Shown: one piece after another, positions 1 through 8,951 of the stretch
How positions within the stretch are numbered: position 1 is the first letter of the stretch
How the letters are laid out: every line of letters starts with the position of its first letter
NCBI RefSeq assembly: GCF_042662685.1
Contig: NZ_JBHSYO010000006.1
Span: forward strand, 248,001-312,000
Direction: 5' to 3'
DNA from: Pseudobowmanella zhangzhouensis
Lineage (GTDB): Bacteria > Pseudomonadota > Gammaproteobacteria > Enterobacterales > Alteromonadaceae
Length of the DNA: 64,000 bases
The notes under the pieces: generated by a model
Databases searched by the model: none
Seen by the model: the letters and a program-made list of their open reading frames with translations, nothing else
What the model was told of the DNA's origin: nothing
Position numbers and translations under genes: made by a program

Positions 1-473
1 ATCACCACAGGTTTGCCTTTAAAACTGGCGAGTGACACCGGCGTGCCGTCTAACTCGGTTGCCTGCATATCTGGTAAATCACCGGCTTCCTGAGCGTGCC
101 ACCACCAGGTCAGCGGGGCAGCAATGATAAGTGTCAGCAATCCCGCGCGAAGTAAAGGTTTAAACAACAAGCGACGCCGGGCCAATTGCGTCAGTAGATA
201 ACCCAGCCCGGCAAGCACGCCACTTTCCACATGCCAGCCACCGTCACGAATATCCAGATAGGCCAGCGGGCTGGCGTACAATTCGTGAAAACGGAACAGA
301 AAAATCAAACGAGCGACAAACAGACCAATGACAAGCGCGTTCCAGCTCAGCGTAACGATGACATCGCGGCGCCGCTTTTGCGCCATCACCAGCCGCAAAG
401 CCAGCAACCAGCTAAGCATCAAAACAAACAGTGCTACCAGCCCCTCGGGCAGGGCGAATGGTCCCAGGTTCAT
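1..473 (-). CDS. TlpA-like membrane thiol-disulfide reductase (partial)
   Basis: The coding sequence runs off the left edge, so only the N-terminal ~157 residues are visible. The protein starts MNLGPFALPEG and has several hydrophobic segments (about residues 10-30, 42-60, 85-97 and 108-125). A redoxin lead-in follows (MQATELDGTPVSLASFKGK, then PVV), which in TlpA/ResA-type proteins comes just before the WCxxC active site. That active site lies outside the window. The membrane part resembles the prolipoprotein-diacylglyceryl-transferase-like domain fused to redoxins in many gammaproteobacteria. The expected role is periplasmic disulfide reduction. The ATG is the only good start, because an in-frame stop lies ~20 codons upstream. 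No strong ribosome binding site is visible. The function is inferred from domain layout. Confidence 0.75.
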   Translation of the reverse strand, partial: MNLGPFALPEGLVALFVLMLSWLLALRLVMAQKRRRDVIVTLSWNALVIGLFVARLIFLFRFHELYASPLAYLDIRDGGWHVESGVLAGLGYLLTQLARRRLLFKPLLRAGLLTLIIAAPLTWWWHAQEAGDLPDMQATELDGTPVSLASFKGKPVV

Positions 474-572
474 GGCAATTTCAATATCAGAAAAATTAGC
501 GCTACTTTACCCAATAAGGCCAAGCAGGCCTATACCGGTGAATAACCGAAAGGATCATTGTGCGATAGAAAG

Positions 573-925
<353 letters not shown>

Positions 926-931
926 ACGCGG

Positions 932-960
932 ATTCTACGTTTTTCGCGCTAACAGCACAA
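932..960 (-). promoter_or_regulatory. sigma-70 promoter of rnpB
   Basis: On the minus strand there is a -35 TTGTGC (955-960), a 17-bp spacer and a -10 TAGAAT (932-937). The predicted start falls at the first base of helix P1 of the RNase P RNA. Confidence 0.7.
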
Positions 961-1044
961 ACTAAATCGCCAGACTGCGCGTACATCAGCAGAATTGGCC
1001 GATAAAAACTGCTAAAATCACGCGCTGAATTAAGAGGAGATGTC

Positions 1045-2025
1045 ATGCTGTTAGCCGCGTTAGCGATTCTACTGGGTTTTGTATTACTAGTCTGGAGTGC
1101 CGATCGTTTCATCGAAGGTGCCGCCGCTACCGCTCAACACGCCGGCATGCCACCGCTGCTCATCGGTATGGTGATTGTGGGTTTTGGTACCTCAGCACCG
1201 GAAATGGTGGTGTCTGCCATGGCTGCGCTGGACGGTAATCCGGATCTGGCGCTGGGCAACGCATTAGGCTCGAATATCGTCAATACCGGCCTGATCGTTG
1301 GCATCACCGCTCTGATCGTCCCAATTGCCGTTCACTCCAAAATTGTGCGCCGTGAATTACCCGTGTTACTGGGTATTGGCCTGCTGTGTGGCTGGTTGAT
1401 CATGGATGGCGCCCTGAGCCGCAATGAATCCCTGCTGCTACTTTTTGGCTTTTTTGCATTGATTGGCTGGTCGACATTCTCTGCCTTGCGGGGCAAGGGC
1501 GACGCACTGGAAGCGGAAGTCAGCCAGGAGCTGGAAGAACATGCTATGCCAATCGGCCGGGCGATCATGTGGCTGGTCATTGGCTTAATCTTATTAATCG
1601 CCAGCTCGCGCATCCTGGTATGGGGCGCAGTGGAAATTGCCCAGTCGTTAGGGGTAAGTGACTTGGTCATCGGCTTGACTATCGTGGCACTAGGCACCTC
1701 ATTACCTGAATTAGCCGCGTCTGTCATCGCGGTGAAAAAAGGCGAGCATGAGATTGCGCTGGGGAATGTCGTGGGTTCGAATATGTTTAACCTGCTAGCA
1801 GTGATTGGTATCGCAGGGACAATTATGCCGATTGAGACGATTCCCGCCGGCGCGCTCAGTCGTGACTGGAGCACTATGATGGCATTGCTGGTTGCGCTGC
1901 TGTTAATGGGCATTGGCTGGCGCGGCCGCAACAGCGGACGAGTAAACCGCTGGGAAGGCGCAGCCCTGTTGGTAGCCTTCAGTGCATACAACATCTATCT
2001 GGTCTTCGACGTTATCCAAAATTAA
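1045..2025 (+). CDS. yrbG: Calcium/sodium antiporter, YrbG family
   Basis: This is a 326-residue inner-membrane protein of the K+-dependent Na+/Ca2+ exchanger superfamily, with ~10 hydrophobic segments in two inverted halves. Both diagnostic alpha-repeats are intact: GFGTSAPEMVVSAMAA near residue 46 with GNALGSNIVNTG, and ALGTSLPELAASVIAV near residue 216 with GNVVGSNMFN. The family exchanges Ca2+ for Na+ or H+ across the cytoplasmic membrane. The ATG follows GAGGAG at 8-bp spacing. It is monocistronic and divergent from rnpB. The acidic linker between the halves (near residues 153-165) is usual for the family. In E. coli yrbG heads the LPS-transport/arabinose-phosphate cluster, which is not present here. 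Confidence 0.92.
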   Translation: MLLAALAILLGFVLLVWSADRFIEGAAATAQHAGMPPLLIGMVIVGFGTSAPEMVVSAMAALDGNPDLALGNALGSNIVNTGLIVGITALIVPIAVHSKIVRRELPVLLGIGLLCGWLIMDGALSRNESLLLLFGFFALIGWSTFSALRGKGDALEAEVSQELEEHAMPIGRAIMWLVIGLILLIASSRILVWGAVEIAQSLGVSDLVIGLTIVALGTSLPELAASVIAVKKGEHEIALGNVVGSNMFNLLAVIGIAGTIMPIETIPAGALSRDWSTMMALLVALLLMGIGWRGRNSGRVNRWEGAALLVAFSAYNIYLVFDVIQN

Positions 2026-2041
2026 AACAGTACAAATTCAT

Positions 2042-2071
2042 GCCCGATTGCCGATACAATGGCTGTCGGGC
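2042..2071. other. Hairpin after the antiporter gene
   Basis: GCCCGA (2042-2047) pairs with TCGGGC (2066-2071), and an inner GCC/GGC extends the stem after a 2-nt internal loop. No T-tract follows, so it may be an mRNA 3' end structure rather than a classical intrinsic terminator. Confidence 0.35.
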
Positions 2072-2173
2072 GCGTTCTGCAATTTGTCCTCGCCCCGGCA
2101 TTCTTAAATAAAAAATAAATATAATCAGCAGCTTAGGTCACTATATCTGAGTGCTGACGACGGGAATTTTGCA

Positions 2174-3646
2174 GTGGCGATTCTGAATATTGGCGAGTCT
2201 CTGTACACGCGCTCAATTAAAGACCTGATAAAACGCATCCATGACGCGACGCCGGTGCGCGACTCCGTTTATGAAATGGCCAGCGATTATTATAAGAATC
2301 TTCCCGATCAGAAGGCCGAAATTGCCCGTATTGAAGCCAAAATTCAAAATGCGCAAGACACCCTCAGCAAAACCACCCGCAAGCCCGTAATTGCCGATTT
2401 AGAAGACCAAATAAAAGGCTGGAAAATCGAGCTGAAGAATTTTCACACCGAGATAGACAATCAACGTATCAAACGCCGCAATAAACTGGTGCAGGTTTGC
2501 CTGGACATTCTCGACCTGCTGGACGGCGCTAACTTTCTCGAGGAAAACAACCGAGCAGCCAAGTTGCTCGGTACGGTTTTTATGATACAGCCTGACGAAG
2601 GACGCCGTCGTCTGACCCTCAATGGCAGAGCCAAGCATTTGTATAAAGCTTGTTTGTCATTGCGCTTATTGGATCGATTACTGTCCGCCGATTTAATCAA
2701 AGACCCCTTTATTAAAAACCGCGCCGACATTCTGAAGCAAAGTCAAAACGGCAATGTTGAGATGGCGCAGGCGACATATCGGGACGATATTAAAATTCCA
2801 CTGATAATGGCCTGTTTGCTGCAAGATATCGGGCGTATGCACCCGGATGCACAGCGCATTCTGCATGGCCCGGATCGGAATATGAACGAATTCCGCACCC
2901 TGTCACTGGAAGAGCGTACCCAGTTACTGCAAATTACCTCAATTCAGACCATGTTGTTTGTGCGCGATGGAATCGGTCTCGGACGTTATGTGGGTAACTC
3001 CCGTGAAGAGCGGGATCAATTTGTTCGCCTGGAACAGCTAAGGCTCAGCTTTATCCTGCGCGTGATAAAAAGTTCGATAACCGGTGAGGGCGATATCGGA
3101 GATCTGATTAAGATTCCGCAGATTTACTCTTCCGTGGTGCTGTCGACAAAAGAAAACAATCAGCTGCATCAAACACCGCTGGCGATGATGATCTTAAAGC
3201 GCGGCGCAGAATCAGGCCGTTTCAGCAAAGCCGGCGTGGCCGCCCTGCTGTCTATTGTTGGCATTTTCCCTCAGGGCTTCGGCATTGCCTATATTCCGGC
3301 CGATGCCAGCGATGGCGATCGCTATGAATATGCTGTGGTTAATGGATTGTATCCGCCCAAATTCGATGAACCTTTGTGCCGACGGGTCACCCGCAACCTG
3401 CAGTATTACCCTAACGGCAACAACGTCAATATCAGTCGCAAGTACAACCTGTATTTCCCTGAAGCCAGACACAAGCTGGAAAAAATGTCGCGGGAACGCT
3501 TATTAGAAATTCTCGAAAAGCTGTGTTTTGATTTTGAAGAACGCAAAAATCAGGATCTCATCCCGCGCTGTTGGCACCCCTATCACTATTTCTCCGATGA
3601 GCGCCACCAGAACCTCTGGGGGCGCACACAGGTGGAGTCCAATTAG
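2174..3646 (+). CDS. Degenerate HD-GYP-like protein, function unknown
   Basis: The protein is a 490-residue soluble protein without signal peptide. Residues ~45-110 are predicted coiled coil (alternating Ala/Glu/Lys/Arg heptads). Residues ~205-375 look like an HD-GYP c-di-GMP phosphodiesterase fold with decayed catalysis. The expected LLHDIGK motif reads LLQDIGRMHP (residue ~215), the GYP loop is not recognisable, and the C-terminal part has the family-like SKAGVAALLSIVGIFPQGFG followed by a short beta-rich tail. I infer a non-enzymatic regulator or c-di-GMP sensor. The start is a GTG with only a weak GACGGGA upstream; no better start was found. It is convergent with the PatB gene and stands alone, so context gives no further clue. 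Confidence 0.75.
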   Translation: MAILNIGESLYTRSIKDLIKRIHDATPVRDSVYEMASDYYKNLPDQKAEIARIEAKIQNAQDTLSKTTRKPVIADLEDQIKGWKIELKNFHTEIDNQRIKRRNKLVQVCLDILDLLDGANFLEENNRAAKLLGTVFMIQPDEGRRRLTLNGRAKHLYKACLSLRLLDRLLSADLIKDPFIKNRADILKQSQNGNVEMAQATYRDDIKIPLIMACLLQDIGRMHPDAQRILHGPDRNMNEFRTLSLEERTQLLQITSIQTMLFVRDGIGLGRYVGNSREERDQFVRLEQLRLSFILRVIKSSITGEGDIGDLIKIPQIYSSVVLSTKENNQLHQTPLAMMILKRGAESGRFSKAGVAALLSIVGIFPQGFGIAYIPADASDGDRYEYAVVNGLYPPKFDEPLCRRVTRNLQYYPNGNNVNISRKYNLYFPEARHKLEKMSRERLLEILEKLCFDFEERKNQDLIPRCWHPYHYFSDERHQNLWGRTQVESN

Positions 3647-4773
3647 GCTTTGAGTCTGGCTATGATCGTTTCGAGCATGCTGCGTGGGCAGCCGAAGTTG
3701 ATCCGGAAATAACCCGGCGCAGCAAAATCCACACCCGGTGAAGGACCGACACCTTTTGCTTCGCACCAGGCCTGCACGTCATCTATATTAAGTCCCCGCG
3801 CATCCACCCAGGCCAGAAAGGTGGCGGCCGGTTGCAACATACGCAGGCCATCTATCTGATTAATTTGTTCATACAGATAATCGCGGTTTGCGCGCAAATA
3901 TTGCAACTGCGCCTGATACCAGTCATCACATCGCGTGAAGGCCGCAGCCGTGGCCTCAAGCCCCATAACGTTTGCCCACGGCACGATGCCCTGCATCGCC
4001 TGACGGAATTGATTGCGCAGTGCAGGGTTAGGGATCAGGGCAAAGGAAGTGCCCAAACCGGCAATATTGAACGTTTTGCTGGCCGCCATCAGAGTAACCG
4101 AAATATCCTGCAGCGCGTCTAACTTACTGGCCGGCAGATGATTGATACCCTCGTCCAGAATCAAGTCACAATGAATTTCGTCACTGACCAACAATAAACC
4201 GTGTGTAGTACATATGTCGGCAATCCTGAGCAGGTCCTGCTCAGAGAAAACGCCCCCGACGGGATTCATGGGGTTGCACAGGATTAATAGCTTACAGGCA
4301 GGATCCTGTGCTTCGCGCTCCAGTGCAGCAAAATCCAACACCCATTTACCGTCACTCTCCAAAGTGGGTATATCTACCCGCTGCAGCCCATTCAATGCCG
4401 GCGCTGCCAGTAAGGGTGGATAATTAGGTACCTGTACGATGACTTTATCACCCGGCTGACAAAATGCTTTACAGGCGGCGTTAAAGGCCGGCACTACGCC
4501 CGGTGTCCAGACTAACCAGTCCTGTTGAATGTGCCAGTCATATTGACGTTCACACCAACGCGCCACCGCCTGGTTCGCCGGTGCAAATTGTGCAGGCAAG
4601 GTATACCCGAATACCCCGTGACTAACCCGTTGCTGCAGCGCATCAATAATGGGTTGCGCACAACGGAATTCCGAATCCGCTACCCAGCAGGGTAAAATAT
4701 CTCGCTCAGCCGGGTATTTTTGCCACTTAAAAGCGTACGTCGCACTGCGGTCGGTAATAGTGTCTAAATCCAT
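3643..4773 (-). CDS. patB: PatB-type cystathionine beta-lyase / C-S lyase
   Basis: This is a 376-residue fold-type I PLP enzyme of the MalY/PatB branch of aminotransferases. The N-terminal signature (LPCWVADSEF, residues 27-36) distinguishes it from ordinary aspartate aminotransferases. Visible PLP-site residues are Asn167 in CNPMNPVG, Asp198 in SDEIHCDL and the Schiff-base Lys233 in ASKTFNIAG. The family cleaves C-S bonds of cystathionine or cysteine conjugates to give pyruvate, ammonia and a thiol. The true substrate cannot be read from sequence. The last 4 bases overlap the convergent upstream gene. It is preceded on its own strand by a bidirectional terminator, so it is probably monocistronic. 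Confidence 0.9.
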   Translation of the reverse strand: MDLDTITDRSATYAFKWQKYPAERDILPCWVADSEFRCAQPIIDALQQRVSHGVFGYTLPAQFAPANQAVARWCERQYDWHIQQDWLVWTPGVVPAFNAACKAFCQPGDKVIVQVPNYPPLLAAPALNGLQRVDIPTLESDGKWVLDFAALEREAQDPACKLLILCNPMNPVGGVFSEQDLLRIADICTTHGLLLVSDEIHCDLILDEGINHLPASKLDALQDISVTLMAASKTFNIAGLGTSFALIPNPALRNQFRQAMQGIVPWANVMGLEATAAAFTRCDDWYQAQLQYLRANRDYLYEQINQIDGLRMLQPAATFLAWVDARGLNIDDVQAWCEAKGVGPSPGVDFAAPGYFRINFGCPRSMLETIIARLKA

Positions 4774-4852
4774 GCAGGGTTCCTGAGTAAAACTGAATTT
4801 TTAACGCTAACAAACTTTGTCATCGCGCACTAGATGCACGGGACCACGCAAA

Positions 4853-4880
4853 CAAAAAAGGCGCCCTAACGGCGCCTTTT
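4853..4880. terminator. Bidirectional intrinsic terminator
   Basis: A-tract, GGCGCC stem (4860-4865), loop CTAAC, GGCGCC (4871-4876) and TTTT. It sits between the patB gene and the 60-residue membrane protein, both on the minus strand, so it mainly ends the latter. Confidence 0.8.
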
Positions 4881-4898
4881 AACAGCAGAAAGTTGCAC

Positions 4899-5081
4899 TT
4901 ACATCGCGTACAACAGCACGATGCTGGCAACCAGACCAGCAACGCCTAAGTAACCGAATTCAATGCGTTTAACCAGCACGTCTTCACCCTGTGCATCGCT
5001 GAAGAACATGCCGTAAACGATACTGCCGAGACCCAGGCTGAATACCGCGACCAACAGCATAAATAAAATGACTTCAAACAT
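4899..5081 (-). CDS. Small two-helix membrane protein, unknown
   Basis: The product is 60 residues long. Hydrophobic helix 1 spans about residues 3-27 and helix 2 about 43-59, with a short charged linker (SDAQGEDVLVKRIEF) between them. No known family is recognised. It stands alone, with an intrinsic terminator directly downstream on its strand, which supports it being a transcribed gene. The ATG lies 15 bases after a weak GGTGG purine stretch. It could be an accessory subunit of a membrane complex, but nothing nearby suggests which. Confidence 0.65.
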   Translation of the reverse strand: MFEVILFMLLVAVFSLGLGSIVYGMFFSDAQGEDVLVKRIEFGYLGVAGLVASIVLLYAM

Positions 5082-5262
5082 GTGCGTAAACCACCATTAA
5101 AATTTGATGCGCCTATTATGCCCTAAAAAGTTTGGCAGGGTTAATAGGTGAGCGATAAGTTTTACGAAATCTTAGCTAATTTCGCCACTTTTTCTGTTTA
5201 TTCTGACCAGCCCCAATTAGGCAAAATCCATTAAATGATTGTTTTTAATCACTTTTTAAGAT

Positions 5263-5277
5263 TGGCACTGGCTTTGC
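5263..5277 (+). promoter_or_regulatory. Putative sigma-54 (RpoN) promoter
   Basis: TGGCAC (5263-5268), exactly 5 bases, then TTGC (5274-5277) followed by T: a match to the -24/-12 consensus TGGCAC-N5-TTGCW. It lies 47 bases before the ATG of the YggN-like gene. An AT-rich imperfect palindrome (TGATT...AATCA, 5236-5251) lies just upstream but is too close to be a typical enhancer. Confidence 0.7.
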
Positions 5278-5324
5278 TCTAGCTAAATAGTCGAACACAA
5301 AAAATTATCTGATAAGGATTCACT

Positions 5325-6083
5325 ATGAAACGTCTGCTACTGACCAGTTTATTATTTAGCACCAGTGCATTGGCTCACAACGAATGCAATGTTCATGTCG
5401 ACCAACAGGTGAGTCTGGAAAACCGGGTGCTAACGGTACGCTTCGCTGATGATCAGGAACTGAAAATGAATGGTCAGACGGTCACTCTCAACGGTCAGAC
5501 ATTATCGCTGACGGCCAGTCAGCAAGCTGATGCACAAGGCTACTATCAGGGCTTTATGCACGCCGCCCCAGCGACCGCAGATATCGCTCTGGATGCGATT
5601 GGGTTAGCGGGTGAAGCAGTAGCGAAAGCCTTTGGCGAAATCAGCGGCGAAGACTCCGATCTGGTGGAAGATATCAGCGCCGAGTTCAACGAATTACGCA
5701 ACGAAATGCACCAGCGTTTCTACGATGACAACGGTAACGTACGTTTCAGCTTTAACGATATGGATAATGGCGACTTCCTTGGCGCAGAATTTGAAGAAGA
5801 GTTTGAAGAACGCATTGAGTCGGTGGTGGAGCGCTCCGTTGGAGGTTTGCTAATGGCCATCGGTTCTCAAATGTTATTCGGTGATGGTATGGATGCCTTT
5901 GAAGCTCGCATGGAAAAATTTGGCGAAGACATGGAAAAGCAAATGGAAGCCAGAGCGGACCAAATTGAACTGCGCGCCAATGAATTATGCGAATCACTGG
6001 CCAGCGTCGATGAATACGAGACGCGCCTGAGTGAAAGCGTAGACGGCTTGAGCGAACTGAACGTATTAACAGTTACCCACTAA
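5325..6083 (+). CDS. yggN: YggN-like DUF2884 periplasmic protein
   Basis: A 252-residue protein with a clear signal peptide (MKRLLLTSLLFSTSALA, cleavage before His). The mature part begins with a Cys-containing ECNVHVDQQVSLENRVLTV stretch and two short MNGQTVTLNGQ repeats, followed by acidic helices rich in Glu (about residues 105-165) and a coiled-coil-like Met/Glu/Arg segment (about 188-225). This matches DUF2884 (E. coli YggN), whose biochemical function is not established. The start has AAGGAT at good spacing. It appears to be under sigma-54 control and ends at a strong terminator, so it is a single-gene unit. Confidence 0.85.
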   Translation: MKRLLLTSLLFSTSALAHNECNVHVDQQVSLENRVLTVRFADDQELKMNGQTVTLNGQTLSLTASQQADAQGYYQGFMHAAPATADIALDAIGLAGEAVAKAFGEISGEDSDLVEDISAEFNELRNEMHQRFYDDNGNVRFSFNDMDNGDFLGAEFEEEFEERIESVVERSVGGLLMAIGSQMLFGDGMDAFEARMEKFGEDMEKQMEARADQIELRANELCESLASVDEYETRLSESVDGLSELNVLTVTH

Positions 6084-6114
6084 ATCCCTGGCATAACGGT
6101 TTTCCCGTTGCTTT

Positions 6115-6140
6115 GGCGGCCATCCCTGGCCGCCTTTTTT
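6115..6140 (+). terminator. Intrinsic terminator after the YggN-like gene
   Basis: GGCGGCC (6115-6121), loop, GGCCGCC (6128-6134) and six T. It separates the YggN-like gene from the next gene 18 bases on. Confidence 0.85.
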
Positions 6141-6157
6141 ATTTGGAGAGGACACAG

Positions 6158-6592
6158 ATGAAATCCAGACTCGCCAGCCTCGCTTGTTTGCTCGCTTTTA
6201 CGGTTAACGGACAAACCCTGGAGCAGCAAATCCTAGTTATGGACAGGCAATTTTTCGATGCTTTTAACCAGTGTGACATTCAAACCATGGCTAATCTGTT
6301 TAGCCCGGATCTTGAGTTTTACCACGATCAGGCCGGCATCGCTGATTATGCCCAAAGCATGCAAAACACCCGCGCACTGTGTGAGCGCAATTTGCAACTC
6401 AACCGCCAACTGGTGGAAGGCAGCACGCGCATTTTTCCCATCGCCCAGCAAGGGGCGATTCAGCATGGTAAACATCAGTTTTGTCATCCGGAACAGGGCA
6501 AAATGGATTGCGGCACCTTTGAATTTATCCATATTTGGCGCATTGAAGATGGCAAATGGACCCTTAGCCGTGTTATTAGTTTCGCCCACTAG
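6158..6592 (+). CDS. Secreted NTF2/SnoaL-like (DUF4440-type) protein
   Basis: A 144-residue protein beginning MKSRLASLACLLAFTVNGQ, an apparent signal peptide. The remainder has the cone-shaped NTF2 pattern: helix LDRQFFDAFNQCDIQTMANLFSPDLEFYHD-like start, then strands ending FEFIHIWRIEDGKWTLSRVISF. The family binds or turns over small ligands; the substrate is unknown. I chose the ATG at 6158 because GGAGAGGA lies 8 bases upstream. A longer version would begin inside the preceding terminator hairpin. Four Cys in the mature part (two close together near the end) could form disulfides in the periplasm. Confidence 0.75.
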   Translation: MKSRLASLACLLAFTVNGQTLEQQILVMDRQFFDAFNQCDIQTMANLFSPDLEFYHDQAGIADYAQSMQNTRALCERNLQLNRQLVEGSTRIFPIAQQGAIQHGKHQFCHPEQGKMDCGTFEFIHIWRIEDGKWTLSRVISFAH

Positions 6593-6611
6593 CGACTAAC
6601 CCATAAACACT

Positions 6612-7406
6612 ATGCACATTTCGGTAATCGGCGCAGGTTGGCTGGGCACGCCATTGGCGCTGCATCTGGCGAAGCACGGCCATACACTCGATGTCACTAA
6701 ACGCCATGACGGCATGCTCAACAAGCATATTAAGGCCCACGCATTCGACTGGAAGCTCGAGCACAGCTGGCCGAATCTGGCGTTCGCCCAACAAAGTGAT
6801 GTCTGCGTGTTAAATATTCCGGGCGGACGGCGCAGTCAGGATCTTAGTGATTACACCGTGGCGATTCAGCGCCTGGTGCAACACCTGCGTGACCTTGGCT
6901 GCAAGCATCTGCTGTTTATCAGCAGCACATCTGTGTATGGGGAGGCCAGCGGCCGAATTATTGAAACCACAGAACCTAAGCCGCTAACCGCCTCGGCGCG
7001 CGCCAATCTGGCCATCGAACATGCAGTAAGAGACATCTATGCCGCACACGGCACTGTGTTGCGTCTGGCCGGCCTGGTTGGACATGATCGACATCCAGTG
7101 GTGCATTTGGCAGGCAAAGAGCTGGACGATGCCCACTCGCCGGTTAATTTGATTCATCAGGCCGATGTTATTCACGCCATCAGCCGCATTATCGACACCA
7201 GTTTGTGGGGCGAAACCCTGCATTTGTGTTGTGAAAAGCACCCAACGCGTGAGGAATACTATAGCGCCTGCGCCCGGCAACGTGGTCTGGCGATCCCAAC
7301 CTTCACCCAACATCAGCAAGCGACGCGCTGGATTGATGCCAGTCAAACCCTGGCGACGCTGGGGCTGACACTACAATTCCCGGATCCGATGGACTTTTGC
7401 CAATAA
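6612..7406 (+). CDS. YeeZ-like NAD(P)-binding SDR family protein
   Basis: 264 residues. The N-terminal dinucleotide-binding motif reads GAGWLGTPLA (residues 7-16). The extended-SDR features include LLFISSTSVYGE (residues ~99-110) with a Ser-Thr-Ser then Tyr, but the usual YxxxK catalytic pair is not evident, so it may be a non-classical reductase or epimerase. It resembles E. coli YeeZ. It follows the NTF2-like gene by 19 bases and probably shares its transcript. A strong terminator follows the stop codon. Confidence 0.8.
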   Translation: MHISVIGAGWLGTPLALHLAKHGHTLDVTKRHDGMLNKHIKAHAFDWKLEHSWPNLAFAQQSDVCVLNIPGGRRSQDLSDYTVAIQRLVQHLRDLGCKHLLFISSTSVYGEASGRIIETTEPKPLTASARANLAIEHAVRDIYAAHGTVLRLAGLVGHDRHPVVHLAGKELDDAHSPVNLIHQADVIHAISRIIDTSLWGETLHLCCEKHPTREEYYSACARQRGLAIPTFTQHQQATRWIDASQTLATLGLTLQFPDPMDFCQ

Positions 7407-7430
7407 AAAAGCCCCGCGTTCGGGGCTTTT
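7407..7430. terminator. Bidirectional intrinsic terminator
   Basis: AAAAGCCCCG-CGTT-CGGGGCTTTT between the convergent YeeZ-like gene (plus) and the sodium-dependent transporter (minus). It serves both. Confidence 0.9.
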
Positions 7431-7446
7431 CTGTCCAACCTGTTAG

Positions 7447-8868
7447 TTAGCCAACCAATGGCGCGCCGAAGTATTTCAACGCAACGGTGTTGATAAATAC
7501 CAACAATAAAATAACCGGAATGAACGTACCCAGTGAAAAGTCCACGTACTTTTCAAACAGACTGCCTTTGTAGGCCGGATCGCCTGCATCCAGCTCCGCA
7601 TTGAAGCGCGCGCGCTTCCAGCGATAGATAACAAAGATACACACCAACAGACCATTGAGCGGCAGAATTGTGTCGTAGAAAACATCCACCAACACATCAA
7701 ACACCGACTTATCTGCATTGGCGTAATGTACAAAATTAGTGGTGAAATCCAGCATCCCAAATGACGTAGAAGACAGCACTGCCAGAAGCGTGATCAGCAC
7801 ACCAAGAATAACCAACGCCTTTTTACGATTCATGCCGGTTTCGCCCATCAGCGCCGCGTTAGGTACTTCAATGATCGAGACGAGTGAAGTAATCGCCGCA
7901 AAAAACACCAGCAGGAAAAACAGCCCGGCAACGATGCTTGCGCCTGTATAGCCAATGGTGGTCTGCAGGGCGAGGAAAATCTTCGGCAAAAAGGTAAAGA
8001 TCATGCCGACCGACGAGTCCGACAGCTCTGCGGTATTGGTATTAGGATTGAACGAAAACACCGCCGGTAAGACCAGCAAGCCCGCCACAAATGCTACCGC
8101 GGTATCGGTTAGGGCAACCATTTTAGCCGAACCCGGCACAGCATTATCCCTTCCCAGATACGAGCCATAGGTGATCATAATGCCCATACCTAGCGACAGC
8201 GAGAAGAACGCCTGAGACAACGCACCGCTAACGACGCTGGCGTTTATCTTGCTGAAATCAGGAACGAGATAATATTCGACACCAGCAAATGCATTATCCA
8301 GCGTCAGCACAAAGATCACTAAGCCCACCAGCATAATAAACAGTGCTGGCATCAGGATCTTCGCCGCCTTTTCAATACCCTCTTTAACGCCACCCTGCAA
8401 AATCAGAAAAACAATGGCGCCAACAACAGCCATATAGATAAAGACTTCATAACTATTTATAAAATTACCGAAAGTGTCAGGGTCAGCCAATAGCGCTAAA
8501 TCGCCACCGACGATATGGAACAGATAGCCGATAATCCATACGGTAATCACGGTATAAAACACCGCAATCATAAATGGCGTGATCACCGACAACCAACCCG
8601 CGATAGCCCATTTTCCATCCCCGGGCGCCAGTTTTTTGTATGAACCCAGCGGATCTTTTTGCGTGTTGCGACCCAATGCCATCTCGGCCAGCATCACAGG
8701 TAAGCAGACAAAGGCGACAAACAGCGCGTAGATCAATAAAAACGCGCCACCACCATTTTTGGTAGCAGCAACCGGAAATCCTACCATGTTACCAATGCCA
8801 ACGGCCGAACCGGCAGCGGCGAGAATAAAGCCCAGACGAGAGCCAAATTGTTCACGTGGCGCACTCAT
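7447..8868 (-). CDS. Sodium-dependent transporter, NSS (SNF) family
   Basis: A 473-residue integral membrane protein with 11-12 hydrophobic segments. The first helix carries the neurotransmitter:sodium symporter signature GSAVGIGNMVGFPVAA followed by NGGGAFLLIYALFVAFVCLPVMLAEMALGR. The unwound helix 1 (Ala/Asn) contributes to the Na+ and substrate sites in LeuT-type proteins. The family imports amino acids or related small amines with Na+. The substrate is not predictable here. It is next in order after the SMP-30-like gene on the same strand (83 bases apart), but no shared function is evident. Confidence 0.92.
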   Translation of the reverse strand: MSAPREQFGSRLGFILAAAGSAVGIGNMVGFPVAATKNGGGAFLLIYALFVAFVCLPVMLAEMALGRNTQKDPLGSYKKLAPGDGKWAIAGWLSVITPFMIAVFYTVITVWIIGYLFHIVGGDLALLADPDTFGNFINSYEVFIYMAVVGAIVFLILQGGVKEGIEKAAKILMPALFIMLVGLVIFVLTLDNAFAGVEYYLVPDFSKINASVVSGALSQAFFSLSLGMGIMITYGSYLGRDNAVPGSAKMVALTDTAVAFVAGLLVLPAVFSFNPNTNTAELSDSSVGMIFTFLPKIFLALQTTIGYTGASIVAGLFFLLVFFAAITSLVSIIEVPNAALMGETGMNRKKALVILGVLITLLAVLSSTSFGMLDFTTNFVHYANADKSVFDVLVDVFYDTILPLNGLLVCIFVIYRWKRARFNAELDAGDPAYKGSLFEKYVDFSLGTFIPVILLLVFINTVALKYFGAPLVG

Positions 8869-8951
8869 ACTTCTTCCTTTTCTTATAGTTTTAGCGGCCG
8901 ATACTATCAGCCCTCGGCACGATTGTCGCGACCGTTGCGCGGATTTTCCTG

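Noticed and set aside
1332..1994. A 220-codon minus-strand frame inside the antiporter gene
   Set aside because: It is antisense to conserved YrbG motifs, and its residues (Ser/Pro/Arg-rich, low complexity) look like a shadow of the true frame.
5236..5251. TGATT...AATCA palindrome as a sigma-54 enhancer site
   Set aside because: It is within 12 bases of the -24 element; enhancers normally lie 80 or more bases upstream.
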